This document shows, piece after piece, positions 45,528 through 55,121 of a stretch of 64,000 nucleotides of DNA. Position 1 is the first letter of the stretch; the number at the start of each line of letters is the position of its first letter. This DNA is from Amphritea japonica ATCC BAA-1530. Lineage in GTDB: Bacteria > Pseudomonadota > Gammaproteobacteria > Pseudomonadales > Balneatricaceae. The notes below the pieces were generated by a model. It saw only the letters and a program-made list of their open reading frames with translations. It searched no databases and had not been told where the DNA came from. The stretch spans positions 1,364,001 through 1,428,000 of the forward strand of contig NZ_AP014545.1 of assembly GCF_016592435.1 (NCBI RefSeq). Direction: 5' to 3'. The translations under genes and the position numbers were made by a program.

Positions 45528-46830
45528 ATGAAGCTGGGTATACGTTTAGCCGTTTTTGTATTATTGGCACAATACTATTGCGGTATTTCAGCATTCGCAG
45601 ATGAATTTAATGATTCTGTTAAAGGCTTTAATGATGCAGCGTCTATGCATCGTGGCGAATACGAGGTTTTAATAAATTCTCGAGGTCTGGCGCTTGGTGC
45701 AGATGAACGTAATCTCATCCTGAACCTTGAAGTAGTGATAGATAGGTTGGCAGGATGGGATGGGACTCTATTATTTTATCATCATGCGGATAGTATTTTA
45801 AAAATCTGGGCTATTACGGGAGACGGTTCCTTCGCTTGGGAAAAAAGTTGAAATCTCAGAAGAGAACTTGAAGAAATTAATTGATGGATATAGAAATGGA
45901 ATAGGTAGTTTATGGGGCCAAATAGAAAGAGCGCCTAAGCCTAGAGGAATAAAGCGAATAAAAGATGGTAGTGACTATCAGAGCGTGAGTAGAGCAAAGA
46001 TTAGCCAGGTGCTTTTCCCTGGGGATATTGAAGTCTTATTGGAAACCTCAAGCAGTATAATGATTGTTCCTTCCTTAAGCATTGGAAGTGTCCCATTCAG
46101 CTCACTAGAGCTTCCTCATTCAAAAAGAATACTTTCAGACATTACTTCAGTGACAGTATTGCCAAGTTTGTATGATACAAACCTATCTGTACCCATGTAT
46201 GGTTCAGATGATATTGAAGCGCTTGTTATAGGTAACCCGAAATTTAGTGATGATCCTGATTGGGTATTACCACAGTTACCAGGGGCAGAAAAAGAAGCGA
46301 GATTGATTTCCGAGATGTTTAACTCAACCCTTCTCGTAGGCGCTGAGGCGACAAAAGATAATATTATTTCAAGAATTGAAACGGCAAAGATTATTTATTT
46401 TGCAACCCATGGCGTCGCCAGTGCAATTAATCCTCTCGATGAGAGCTTTTTAGCAGTATCTGGCACTAATAAGAGACAGGCTCGCTTAACGGCAAGAGAA
46501 ATTCAGAATATGAATTTAGACGCAGAACTGGTTGTGTTGAGTGCTTGTCAAACCGGTCTAGGTGGTACGGAGGATGCTGGAATAGTAGGCTTAGCCAGAG
46601 CGTTTAAAATAGCTGGCGCCAAGCAAGTTGTTGTTAGTTTGTGGAATGTAGATGATTCAGTCACTGCTGAATTGATGCTGGAGTTTATGAATAAGTTTAT
46701 TGGGAATGGTTTTGATGCTGCCCAATCTTTACGGTTATCAATGAATAAAATTAAGGAGCTTTACCCCTCCCCTGCATATTGGGCACCATTTGTTGTTATA
46801 AATGGTAAGGGTTTCATATCCTCTAATTGA
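45528..46830 (+). pseudogene. CHAT-domain protease gene split by a frameshift in an A6 run
   Basis: A first frame from 45528 (ATG behind GAGGAAA) has a signal peptide (MKLGIRLAVFVLLAQYYCGISAFA) and stops at 45851. The second frame, open from about 45868 to 46830, holds the CHAT domain: His in YFATHG (46408-46410) and Cys in LSACQTG (46546-46548), the catalytic dyad, followed by GLARAFKIAGAKQVVVSLW. Removing one A from the run of six at 45841-45846 joins the frames without a break (...SFAW-EKVEISEENLKKL...), giving one ~430-residue protein. So it is a recent loss-of-function, a phase-variable tract or a sequencing error. CHAT proteases are caspase-like; the exported form suggests a periplasmic target. 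Confidence 0.8.
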
Positions 46831-47270
46831 GAATATAGTCATTTATACGACTTAGGTTAGAAAGGATTCAGCGTTAAGTTGATAACCACGATTCTAAATG
46901 TGGGCGCTGAATCGACCAGCTTTTCGTATACATCTAGTACTTTGACGTGGACTGACCTTGCTAGCACTTGGTTTTATCTCGTTATTACGGTCAGTCAGTT
47001 AAGAGCAGTGGACTTACGCCATATAGTGAACATTATAATTTCTTACTAATAAGCCTAAATTAAACCAGCATGACTTACATGAGTTCAGCTCTGTATAGAC
47101 AGAAATGCAAGTGATCTCGATGTAAAATTGAAACTGCCAATTTATTTGTTTCACTACAACTGTCTACAGACCTTACGGCATATGGGATTTCAGGTTTCGC
47201 GTTAACATGAGATGAAATCTCAAACTCAATTTGAAACAATACAATCTTATGTAAATTACTTTGAACAGTA

Positions 47271-47298
47271 TTGCATTGTACAAAAACAGACCTATAAT
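47271..47298 (+). promoter_or_regulatory. sigma70-type promoter of the tetR gene
   Basis: TTGCAT at 47271-47276 and a perfect TATAAT at 47293-47298 with a 16-bp spacer, 33 bp before the ATG at 47331. The -10 box lies within the palindromic operator, so binding there would block RNA polymerase. Confidence 0.6.
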
Positions 47299-47317
47299 GA
47301 CGATTCGTCATTATAGG
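47291..47317. promoter_or_regulatory. Palindromic TetR operator, copy 1
   Basis: Perfect 12-bp arms (CCTATAATGACG and CGTCATTATAGG) around ATT. It overlaps the -10 box of the tetR promoter, implying autorepression. The same core recurs at 48141-48166 before the transporter operon. Confidence 0.8.
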
Positions 47318-47330
47318 TAGATAGCCCCGA

Positions 47331-48083
47331 ATGAGTCCACGTCAGATTGATCAAAGCACCCTGGTAGAGCGAGAGAACGTATTGCTTGATGCCGCTATGT
47401 TGCTGATTAAACAGCAAGGTGTAGAAGGGCTGACAATGGATAAGCTGGTAAAACAGGTGTCTTTTTCTAAAGGTACGATATACAACCACTTTACCTGTAA
47501 AGAAGATTTGATGCTGGGGTTGTGTAATAGGGGAATGGGTCTTCTTGGGGCGCTCTTTACGCGTGCTGGAAAATTTGAAGGTACAACGCGAGAGCGAATT
47601 ATCGCAATTCATTTTGCTTATCTGCTCTATTCCCGTTTATACCCAATGATGTTTATGCTGGTGATCTCGGCGAAATCACCCGGGGTAACAGAAAAGGCAT
47701 CAACGCGTAATCGTGAGATGCATCTGCAGCTTGAGGCGAGTCTGACTACCGGCATTATCAATATTATCTGTCAGGCGCTAACGGAAGGGGAGTGTAACAA
47801 TCCTAACAATCTGGCGCCTGAGCAAATTGCGTTTGCTAATTGGTCATCGGCATTTGGCACGATTGCATTACTGAGCAAGGATTTTGAGCAGTGTGGTATT
47901 CGTGCACAGATGCAGAGTGAGCAGGCGCTGCTAGCCAATGTGAATCTAATGTTGGATGGTCTGCAATGGCAACCTTTATTTTCTGAGTTTGATTACACGC
48001 AAACGCTGGAGCGACTTCGATGCGAAGTTTTTGCACCAGAGATAGCGTTATTAGCCGCTCAGGAACAGGCGCTCCAGTGTTGA
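47331..48083 (+). CDS. TetR-family transcriptional regulator
   Basis: 250 residues. N-terminal helix-turn-helix (about residues 20-65: LLIKQQGVEGLTMDKLVKQ and FSKGTIYNHFTCKEDLM) and a ligand-binding C-terminal domain longer than usual. It has its own palindromic operator over its promoter, and an imperfect copy stands before the MMPL transporter gene 90 bp downstream, so it most likely represses both itself and the export operon until an effector (a lipid or drug-like compound) binds. Confidence 0.92.
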   Translation: MSPRQIDQSTLVERENVLLDAAMLLIKQQGVEGLTMDKLVKQVSFSKGTIYNHFTCKEDLMLGLCNRGMGLLGALFTRAGKFEGTTRERIIAIHFAYLLYSRLYPMMFMLVISAKSPGVTEKASTRNREMHLQLEASLTTGIINIICQALTEGECNNPNNLAPEQIAFANWSSAFGTIALLSKDFEQCGIRAQMQSEQALLANVNLMLDGLQWQPLFSEFDYTQTLERLRCEVFAPEIALLAAQEQALQC

Positions 48084-48140
48084 TTTGAACGGTAGCAAAA
48101 GAGTAAAAGAACTGCGGCGCTTGCGTCGTTTTTTAAAACA

Positions 48141-48166
48141 CATTAATGACGATTCGTCAGTATAGG
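48141..48166. promoter_or_regulatory. Palindromic TetR operator, copy 2
   Basis: TTAATGACG-ATT-CGTCAGTATAGG: same centre and nearly the same arms as the copy at 47291-47317 (left arm CATTAATGACG, right arm CGTCAGTATAGG). It ends 8 bp before the ATG of the transporter gene at 48174, a good position for repression. Confidence 0.75.
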
Positions 48167-48173
48167 CAAGGAT

Positions 48174-50504
48174 ATGAAGGATAAATTATTTACTTTCGTC
48201 CTCAAACATCCAGTTTGGGTGTTGTTGACTGCGATAGTGCTAGTTATGGCTGCTGCAGCCGGTGCTAAAAATCTGGTATTTAAAAGTGACTACAGGGTGT
48301 TTTTCAGTGCGGATAATCCGCAATTGATCGCCTATGAGTCGATGCAGAATATCTATAACAAGAGTGATAATGTCGCTTTTATTATCGCGCCAGCTGACGG
48401 TAATGTCTTTACAGAAGAAACCTTGAGCGCGGTTAGCCAGATCACTACAGATGCCTGGCAAATCCCTTATTCAACCCGCGTCGACTCAGTCACTAACTTC
48501 CAGCACACCTGGGCTGAAGAAGACGATATGATCGTTGAAGATCTGGTGATGGAAGATGCCGAACTGACGCCGGAAAAGCTACAGAGTATTAAAACGATCG
48601 CTTTGAGTGAGCCTTTGATGCTCAGTAAACTGATTTCAGCACAGGGGCATGTCACGGTTGTAAATGTGACTGTACAGCTACCGGGGGTGAACCCGGTTGC
48701 TGAAGTACCCGAAGTGGTTGAAAAAGTACGTGAGATTCAGCAGAAATATATGGCTGAAAATCCTGGACTGGAGATCAAACTGTCAGGCATCGTAATGATG
48801 AATAACAGTTTCGCCGAAGCATCATTGAATGATAATGCAACCCTTGTTCCTGCCATGTTCGGCGTGGTCATCGTGTTAATGTTGATACTGTTACGCACAT
48901 TTACCGGTACTATTTCTACCGTTGTTATCATTGCTGCCAGTATTGCTGGTGCGATGGGGCTGGCGGGTTGGGGTGGATTGTATCTCACCGGGCCTTCTGC
49001 CGGTGCGCCGACTATGATTCTGACACTCGCAGTAGCTGACTGTATTCATATATTAAGCACCATGTTCTTCGAAATGCGTCAGGGTGTGGAGAAGAAAAAG
49101 GCACTGATGGATAGTCTGCGGATTAACTTTCAGCCGATTATGCTAACCAGCGTGACGACGGCGATCGGTTTCCTGAGTATGAATTTCTCGGATTCACCCC
49201 CCTTTCGTGACCTGGGAAATATCGTGGCCGTTGGTGTAATGCTGGCGTTCATATTGTCGGTAACGCTGTTCCCGGCGTTGCTGATGGTGCTGCCTATCAA
49301 GGTTAAGGTACGTACTGAAGAAGACAGTGACTATATGCGTTCGCTGGCGGGATTTGTCACCGGTAAGCGTAAGCTGCTGCTGCCGTTAATGAGCGTGATA
49401 ATGATCTGCCTGATCGCCTTCTTGCCGCAAAATAAGCTGAATGATGATTTCGTAAAGTATTTTGATACTTCAGTGCCATTCCGTCAGGCGACTGATTTTA
49501 TGCAGGATAATTTATCGGGTATGACGCAGTTGGAAATCTCGGTTAATAGCGGTGAATCCAGTGGAATAAATGATCCAGCTTATCTTGCTACGCTGGGAAA
49601 GTTTACCGAATGGCTACGGGTGCAACCTGAGACCGATCATGTCAATACAATCACTGACACCCTGATGCGGTTGAATAAGAACATGCATGCTGATGATGCC
49701 GAGTATTATCGCCTGCCGAAGGATCGTGAATTGTCCGCGCAGTATCTGCTGCTATATGAGATGTCGTTGCCTTACGGGTTGGACCTGAATAATCAGCTGA
49801 ATGTGGACAAATCATCGACCCGGCTCGTCGGTACCTTTAAAAACATGACCAGTAATGAACTGGTGTTACTTGAAACACGGATTCAGGATTGGTTTGTCGA
49901 CAATGCGCCAGGGCTGGAAGCTCAGGTGACCGGTCCTAATCTGATGTTTGCTCATATCAGTCAACGTAACATTATCAGTATGCTGTCCGGTATTGCGATG
50001 GCACTGGTGTTGATCTCAGTGTTACTGGGGTTTGCGTTACGCTCGGTACGCTTTGGTCTCATCAGTTTAATTCCTAACCTGGCACCAGCTGCCATGGGAT
50101 TTGGCATGTGGTATCTGATTGATGGTCAGGTAGGTTTGGGACTGTCTGTTGTAGCAGGTATGACATTGGGTATTGTCGTAGATGATACAGTGCACTTTCT
50201 AAGTAAATACCTGCATGCTCGTCGAGAAAGAAATGCCGACAGTGTTGCAGCCGTACAATATGCCTTTGGCAGTGTTGGGCGGGCGTTGTGGATCACTACA
50301 TTTGTGCTGGTAGCTGGCTTTATGGTGCTGGCGCAATCAAGTTTTAAAATCAATGCGGACATGGGCTTTCTCACCGCCGTGACAATTTTGATCGCATTGA
50401 TTGTTGATTTCCTGTTTCTGCCGCCATTGTTAATGAAGCTGGATGGCAGTAAAAAAGAGACAAAGATTGCCGTTGAGCAAGGAGAATCTAATGAAGTTAA
50501 GTAA
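48174..50504 (+). CDS. MMPL/RND-family transporter
   Basis: 776 residues, a two-repeat RND fold with about 12 helices: first helix at residues 12-32, a periplasmic domain (33-215), helices (about 220-400), second periplasmic domain (430-610), and final helices (about 615-765). Typical stretches are APTMILTLAVADCIHIL and GMTLGIVVDDTVHFLSKYL, with Asp in the proton path. The size fits MMPL-type 'predicted exporters' (HpnN/YerP-like), which move lipids or sterol-like compounds. The next gene encodes a LolA-like protein and starts inside its 3' end, so lipid traffic to the outer membrane is the likely job. Confidence 0.9.
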   Translation: MKDKLFTFVLKHPVWVLLTAIVLVMAAAAGAKNLVFKSDYRVFFSADNPQLIAYESMQNIYNKSDNVAFIIAPADGNVFTEETLSAVSQITTDAWQIPYSTRVDSVTNFQHTWAEEDDMIVEDLVMEDAELTPEKLQSIKTIALSEPLMLSKLISAQGHVTVVNVTVQLPGVNPVAEVPEVVEKVREIQQKYMAENPGLEIKLSGIVMMNNSFAEASLNDNATLVPAMFGVVIVLMLILLRTFTGTISTVVIIAASIAGAMGLAGWGGLYLTGPSAGAPTMILTLAVADCIHILSTMFFEMRQGVEKKKALMDSLRINFQPIMLTSVTTAIGFLSMNFSDSPPFRDLGNIVAVGVMLAFILSVTLFPALLMVLPIKVKVRTEEDSDYMRSLAGFVTGKRKLLLPLMSVIMICLIAFLPQNKLNDDFVKYFDTSVPFRQATDFMQDNLSGMTQLEISVNSGESSGINDPAYLATLGKFTEWLRVQPETDHVNTITDTLMRLNKNMHADDAEYYRLPKDRELSAQYLLLYEMSLPYGLDLNNQLNVDKSSTRLVGTFKNMTSNELVLLETRIQDWFVDNAPGLEAQVTGPNLMFAHISQRNIISMLSGIAMALVLISVLLGFALRSVRFGLISLIPNLAPAAMGFGMWYLIDGQVGLGLSVVAGMTLGIVVDDTVHFLSKYLHARRERNADSVAAVQYAFGSVGRALWITTFVLVAGFMVLAQSSFKINADMGFLTAVTILIALIVDFLFLPPLLMKLDGSKKETKIAVEQGESNEVK

Positions 50505-51282
50505 TTCTATTAATATATTTCTGGCGGCAATTATAGCGGTTAGTACGCCGCTGATGGCGCAAACACCGGAAGAGCGTGGGCTGGAGATATCTCAGGAAGC
50601 TAAACAGCGTGATCTTGGCTGGGGCGATATGCAGGCCGACATGCTAATGGTTCTGCGTAATAAACAGGGTGAAGAGAGCGTTCGTGAGATTCGACTCAAA
50701 TCACTGGAGCAAGAGAATGATGGTGATAAAAGCTTGTCTGTTTTTGATAAGCCAAGAGATGTTAAAGGCACCGCGTTTCTAAGTTTCTCGCACCCGGTTG
50801 GGGCTGATGATCAGTGGCTCTATCTGCCAGCATTAAAGCGGGTTAAACGGATAGCATCCCGGAATAAATCGGGTCCGTTTATGGGATCTGAGTTTGCTTT
50901 CGAAGATTTGTCATCTTTTGAAATTGAAAAATATAGCTATAAATATATACAGGATGAGGCTTGCGAAGCGGGAGAGTGCTACGTGGTAGAGCAGTATCCG
51001 GTTGATAAGAATTCTGGTTACACCCGTCGGGTTGTCTGGCTGGACCATGATGAGTACCGCATCTGGAAAGTAGAGTTCTATGATCGTAAGAATAGTTTGT
51101 TGAAGACGCTGACCTTTCAGGGATATCAGCAGTATCTTGGCAAATACTGGCGTGCAGACCTGCAACAGATGACTAACCATCAGAACGGGAAAAGTACCGA
51201 TCTTAAGTGGACGGGTTACCAGTTCCAGTCAGGTCTTAATGATGCTGATTTTAACAAGAATACCCTGAAACGGGCTCGATAA
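50491..51282 (+). CDS. LolA-like outer-membrane lipoprotein-sorting family protein
   Basis: 263 residues. The ATG at 50491 follows AAGGAG and is preferred to a frame opening at 50443; it overlaps the transporter's stop by 14 bp. Signal peptide (about 1-24, ending LMAQ). The periplasmic part has the LolA-like pattern of the 'outer membrane lipoprotein-sorting' family (VKGTAFLSFSHPVGADDQWLY-type, then LPALKRVKRIAS, GPFMGSEFAFEDL). These proteins travel with MMPL/RND transporters and probably ferry the lipid across the periplasm. The protein has a CEAGEC pair. Confidence 0.88.
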   Translation: MKLSNSINIFLAAIIAVSTPLMAQTPEERGLEISQEAKQRDLGWGDMQADMLMVLRNKQGEESVREIRLKSLEQENDGDKSLSVFDKPRDVKGTAFLSFSHPVGADDQWLYLPALKRVKRIASRNKSGPFMGSEFAFEDLSSFEIEKYSYKYIQDEACEAGECYVVEQYPVDKNSGYTRRVVWLDHDEYRIWKVEFYDRKNSLLKTLTFQGYQQYLGKYWRADLQQMTNHQNGKSTDLKWTGYQFQSGLNDADFNKNTLKRAR

Positions 51283-51283
51283 T

Positions 51284-52486
51284 ATGAATAAACAGCTATT
51301 GTCTGCAGGGCTCACTGCCTTGCTGTTAAGTGGCAGTGTTCAGGCTGAAGATGTCTTCTTTGAAATGACCGGCAAACTTTCCGGAGAGTTTCGAGGCTAC
51401 ATTGATGAGGGGAAATTTACTGGTCAGGATTATCAGACCAGTACTTCATTATCGATTGAACCTGAGCTGTTTTGGGAGCTGAATGGTGGCGATGATATCG
51501 TCACGTTTACGCCATTCTATCGTATAGATCAGCATGATGATGAGCGTACGCATGGCGATATTCGTGAGTTAAGCTGGATTCATGTGGCTGATGACTGGGA
51601 ACTACGGACCGGCTTGCGCAGCGTGTTCTGGGGAGTCACCGAGTTTAATCACCTGGTTGATGTGATCAATCAGACAGACGGTATTGAAGACAGTGATGGT
51701 GAAGATAAGTTAGGTCAGCCGATGATTAACCTGTCTCTGGTGAAAGACTGGGGTATTGTTGATCTGTTTGTCCTGCCGGGATTCAGGGAGCGAACCTTTG
51801 CAGGTACTGACGGTCGCCTTCGCAGCGGCTTAGTGGTTGATACTGATAATGCCCGTTATGAGTCGGGAGATGGAGATCAGCATATAGATACAGCGATACG
51901 CTGGAGTCAGAGCTTTGATCTTTTTGATGTCGGCCTGTATTGGTTTAATGGCACAAACCGTGATCCTCGTTTTGAGGTAGGTATGAAAAACGCGATGCCG
52001 GTTCTTATACCTGTTTATGAGCAGATGAATCAGGTCGGTTTTGATGGTCAGGCGACCATTGATAGCTGGTTGTGGAAGCTTGAGTTGTTATGGCGTGATA
52101 CATCCGCTGAACAATATACTGCGCTGCAAGCAGGGGTTGAATATACCTTCTACGGGATCGCTGAAAGTACAGTGGATTTGGGTGTTCTGGCCGAGTATGG
52201 CTGGGATGAGCGGGGCAAAAACGCTGATGCAAATTTTCAGAATGATCTGTTCATCGGTAGCCGTGTAACCTTGAATGATGAAGCCAGTACAGAATTTTTA
52301 GCCGGTGTCGGCTATGATGTTGATTATCAAAGCCATAGTTTTTTTGCTGAAGCCAGTAGCCGGTTTGGTGATAATTGGAAAGTCAGTTTAGATGCTCGTT
52401 TCTTTGATGCGGGAGACAGTCAGGATCCTATCGTCAATATTGAGCAGGACGACATGGTACAGCTGACAGCGGATTACTATTTCTGA
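51284..52486 (+). CDS. Outer-membrane beta-barrel protein of the MMPL operon
   Basis: 400 residues, starting one base after the previous stop. Signal peptide (1-21, ending VQA). The rest is amphipathic beta strands ending in LTADYYF, with a terminal Phe as in outer-membrane barrel proteins. I do not recognise a named family, though transporter-associated porin-like proteins of this size occur in other MMPL/LolA-like operons. It probably gives the transported molecule a route to or through the outer membrane. A terminator follows at 52505. Confidence 0.78.
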   Translation: MNKQLLSAGLTALLLSGSVQAEDVFFEMTGKLSGEFRGYIDEGKFTGQDYQTSTSLSIEPELFWELNGGDDIVTFTPFYRIDQHDDERTHGDIRELSWIHVADDWELRTGLRSVFWGVTEFNHLVDVINQTDGIEDSDGEDKLGQPMINLSLVKDWGIVDLFVLPGFRERTFAGTDGRLRSGLVVDTDNARYESGDGDQHIDTAIRWSQSFDLFDVGLYWFNGTNRDPRFEVGMKNAMPVLIPVYEQMNQVGFDGQATIDSWLWKLELLWRDTSAEQYTALQAGVEYTFYGIAESTVDLGVLAEYGWDERGKNADANFQNDLFIGSRVTLNDEASTEFLAGVGYDVDYQSHSFFAEASSRFGDNWKVSLDARFFDAGDSQDPIVNIEQDDMVQLTADYYF

Positions 52487-52504
52487 TAGATAATATTGAC
52501 TGCT

Positions 52505-52536
52505 AAACCGCCGATATGGCGGTTTTTCTTTTTTTG
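52505..52536 (+). terminator. Rho-independent terminator of the MMPL operon
   Basis: AAACCGCC (52505-52512) pairs with GGCGGTTT (52518-52525) around a 5-nt loop, followed by a T-rich tail (TTCTTTTTTT). Confidence 0.92.
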
Positions 52537-52602
52537 TATTAAGGCGTTGATTGGCTTAATACCAGACTATAGTGAACAGACCGAACGCTTCAGGAGTTAT
52601 TT

Positions 52603-53064
52603 ATGAAACAGCTATTGATCGTTGCCCATGCGCCTTCTGAAAATACCCGTTTAATGGCTGAAGCTGTCGTAAATGGTGTTAATCACCCTGATATTGAGGG
52701 GATTGCTTGCCGTTGGCTTCCGCCTCTTGAAGCGACTCCGGAAGACCTTCTCGGCTGTGACGGAATTATCCTGGGGACAACCGAAAACCTGGGGTATATG
52801 AGCGGCGCCTTAAAAGATTTCTTTGACCGCTGTTACTATCCTTGTCTGGAGTTAAAGCAGGGGTTGCCTTGTGCCCTTTATGTGCGGGCGGGGCATGATG
52901 GTACTGGTACTTGCCGGGCAGTAGAAACAATTTGTACCGGTCTGCGATGGAGCTGGATTCAACCTCCGTTGGTGTGTAAGGGGGAGTGGGATAGCGAGTT
53001 CCTGAAACAATGTGAAACTCTGGGAACAACAATGGCAGCGGGACTGGAAATGGGAGTTTATTGA
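52603..53064 (+). CDS. Flavodoxin-like NAD(P)H-dependent oxidoreductase
   Basis: 153 residues. The FMN-binding loop (HAPSENTRLMAEAVVNG, residues 9-26) and the IILGTTENLGYMSGALKDFF segment give a flavodoxin-like fold. The family covers WrbA-like and NADPH-dependent FMN reductases. It sits alone after the MMPL terminator. Substrate unknown; probably a cytosolic FMN protein. Confidence 0.8.
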   Translation: MKQLLIVAHAPSENTRLMAEAVVNGVNHPDIEGIACRWLPPLEATPEDLLGCDGIILGTTENLGYMSGALKDFFDRCYYPCLELKQGLPCALYVRAGHDGTGTCRAVETICTGLRWSWIQPPLVCKGEWDSEFLKQCETLGTTMAAGLEMGVY

Positions 53065-53169
53065 TCTGATCCCCTATTTAGGCTAGTAGAAAAGGGTTGA
53101 CTGCATTGTGTAGCGTATAACTTGTTATTATACTAACGTCTAAAATTTGATCCGCCAAAGGGCCTGCAA

Positions 53170-53406
53170 ATGAAGAATATGGTGTTTACTGGAGTTGAGT
53201 GCGATGACCGTCGTATAGCTGGCGAATTGCAGGCTATGGGTTATTGCGAGTCGCATACCGAAGAGTCAAAATCTACTTTTAGTAAGTTGCTAGAAGCTGT
53301 CGGAAACTTCGTAACCTGGATGCGCTGGAAAGGTGAAGTGGGCGTATATGGCTGTCGGGTTGCTGCAGATCATGCCCGATTCATGGAATCTCGTGTTGAG
53401 GCATAG
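53170..53406 (+). CDS. Small hypothetical protein
   Basis: 78 residues, no membrane segment or signal peptide, with a plausible start at 53170. Contains MRWKGEVGVYGCRVAADHARF near the C-terminus. I recognise no family. A strong terminator follows within 20 bp, which supports it as a real transcription unit. Confidence 0.55.
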   Translation: MKNMVFTGVECDDRRIAGELQAMGYCESHTEESKSTFSKLLEAVGNFVTWMRWKGEVGVYGCRVAADHARFMESRVEA

Positions 53407-53423
53407 TTTTTAATTTAATGCAC

Positions 53424-53453
53424 AAAAAAACCGCTCCTATGAGCGGTTTTTTT
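53424..53453. terminator. Bidirectional Rho-independent terminator
   Basis: AAAAAAACCGCTC (53424-53436), loop CTAT, GAGCGGTTTTTTT (53441-53453). A- and T-runs on both sides let it work in both directions, between the 78-residue gene and the convergent DMT transporter. Confidence 0.93.
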
Positions 53454-53474
53454 ATACGTTTTTTAAGGGCACTC

Positions 53475-54359
53475 TTAACTTAATTTGGGTCGTTGACGAA
53501 TTTGTTGAAACAGGACACCGCTGATAATCAGAACTAACCCTGCAATGGTTGAAAGCATTACTGGCTCATCTGCGATAGTTGCCAGTAATAGCAGTGATAT
53601 CGGGGGAGATAGATACACTAAATTACTTAGTTGAGCGGTATTGTCGCTCATTCGCATCGCTTGCATCCATAAGAGGAAGGCAAATCCCATTTCGAAGGTG
53701 CCGATATAAATACCCCCGGCGACTGCCTGCCAGGGGACCAGGATAAAAGCGTTCTGCCATAACATCAGTACACTGAGAATAGGTAAACTCAGGCCAAAGC
53801 AGAGCATCAAAGAGACGACAGCGTCTCTTGGTCTGCGGGTATTTAAGATCCAGTAAGCGGCAAAGAAAACCGAGCTGCTCAGGCCTAATATCACGCCCAG
53901 AGGGTTTTTGAAGTCAAGTGCGAGAAACTGACCCTGAGTGGCAATAACAACCACGCCGCTGTAAGCCAGTACTATGCTCACCAGGTTTTTTAGGGTGAAC
54001 TGCTGACCGAGGAAAGGCACTGCCATGATGCTGAGTACCACCGCCCAGGTGTAGTTCAACGCCTGAGCCTGTTGAGCTGGAAGCAGGTCGTAAGCGGCAA
54101 ATAAAATCAGGTAGTAAAGGGTGGGGTTAAGCAGTGCCAGCAGGAGAAAATAACCCGGTGAATCACGTAGATATTGACGGGCCAGTGATTGTTTTTTTTG
54201 TAACAGAGTGGCAATAAAAAGAATTACGAAACTGGTGGTAACTGCGATCCACAGCATCTGTAACGGGCTGATCAGAGAAAGCGTTAGCTTGAAAGCGGTG
54301 GCAACCGTCGACCACATCAGGACGACGGCGAAGGCCAGAAACAGAGGCTTACGGTTCAA
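53475..54359 (-). CDS. DMT-superfamily (EamA) transporter
   Basis: 294 residues, about ten membrane segments in two EamA repeats (MWSTVATAFKL in the first; YLSPPISLLLLATIADEPV at the end of the second). Encoded 15 bp after the Lrp/AsnC regulator on the same strand, so probably its target and an amino-acid or metabolite exporter. Unlike the DMT gene at 891-1778 in detail, so not a recent copy. Confidence 0.9.
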   Translation of the reverse strand: MNRKPLFLAFAVVLMWSTVATAFKLTLSLISPLQMLWIAVTTSFVILFIATLLQKKQSLARQYLRDSPGYFLLLALLNPTLYYLILFAAYDLLPAQQAQALNYTWAVVLSIMAVPFLGQQFTLKNLVSIVLAYSGVVVIATQGQFLALDFKNPLGVILGLSSSVFFAAYWILNTRRPRDAVVSLMLCFGLSLPILSVLMLWQNAFILVPWQAVAGGIYIGTFEMGFAFLLWMQAMRMSDNTAQLSNLVYLSPPISLLLLATIADEPVMLSTIAGLVLIISGVLFQQIRQRPKLS

Positions 54360-54374
54360 ATCTATTGTCCATCA

Positions 54375-54836
54375 TCAGAGTAGCTGAGACTCGATGTCCT
54401 TTACATCCTCCATAACCACAAAAGTACTGGTCTGAGTGACGTGGGGGAGTGATGAAATCTTTTCACCCAGGACTTCCCGATAGGATTCCATACCGGTAGT
54501 GCGTACCTTTAACAGGTAATCAAAGTTGGCGGCAATCATATGGCACTGTTCTATTTCAGGGATCTCTCGAACCGCATCATTAAATGCCTGTAATGCTCGG
54601 GTTTTGGTATCGTTCAGGGATACCTGAACAAAGGCAACATGTTTGGTACCGAGTTTCTTCTGATCGACCAGGGCGATATAGCCCAGAATATAACCCTGTT
54701 CTTCAAGCCGCTTCATACGAATCTGACAAGGTGTTTTTGACAGGCCTACCCGGGAAGCAAGTTCTGTCACTGTGATACGGGCATTTTTCTGCAACTCACG
54801 CAGAATGGCCATGTCGAGTTTGTCCAAATTATCCAT
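54375..54836 (-). CDS. Lrp/AsnC-family transcriptional regulator
   Basis: 153 residues: N-terminal helix-turn-helix (NARITVTELASRVGLSKTPC, about residues 18-37) and a C-terminal RAM ligand domain (MIAANFDYLLKVRTTGMESY, then VTQTSTFVVMEDVKD). Family members sense amino acids, and PutR-type ones control proline breakdown. It is divergent from the glutamate dehydrogenase gene and about 5.5 kb from putP and 7 kb from putA, which fits a regulator of this pathway, but nothing proves it. Confidence 0.93.
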   Translation of the reverse strand: MDNLDKLDMAILRELQKNARITVTELASRVGLSKTPCQIRMKRLEEQGYILGYIALVDQKKLGTKHVAFVQVSLNDTKTRALQAFNDAVREIPEIEQCHMIAANFDYLLKVRTTGMESYREVLGEKISSLPHVTQTSTFVVMEDVKDIESQLL

Positions 54837-55121
54837 ATGATTTCACTGTTCTGGTTGTTCGTTGCTTTTATTTGTTGTTATGGAAAGGATACGGCTATAA
54901 AAAGTAAAAATACAGTGAAAAAGACTTCTAGACTTTTCCTATACTTGGTTATTAACTTATCTTTCCCGGTTTTTAGGCCTATCCTGAGTACTATTGGATA
55001 GAAAATATGGGGATTAGTGCTAAATTTCAGTGTTCTGCTTCATTGAATGGGCATTGATAAGGGAATAATAACAAGCCGGTACCTGCCGGGAATAGCAAGT
55101 GCTATCTGGAGTCTATACAAC

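Larger units (their letters stand above)
46831..47330. other. 500-bp intergenic region with the tetR promoter/operator
   Basis: No supported gene. At 46865-46873/46905-46913 GATTCAGCG pairs with CGCTGAATC around a 31-nt loop without a T-run, so a weak terminator at best. The right end carries the tetR promoter and operator listed separately. Confidence 0.5.

Noticed and set aside
45841-45846. Programmed -1 frameshift site in the CHAT gene
   Set aside because: The downstream frame is reached by a +1 shift, not -1, so the classic slippery heptamer does not explain it; a one-base insertion in the A run does.
46865-46913. Inverted repeat after the CHAT gene as a terminator
   Set aside because: Nine-base arms around a 31-nt loop with no T-run on either strand.
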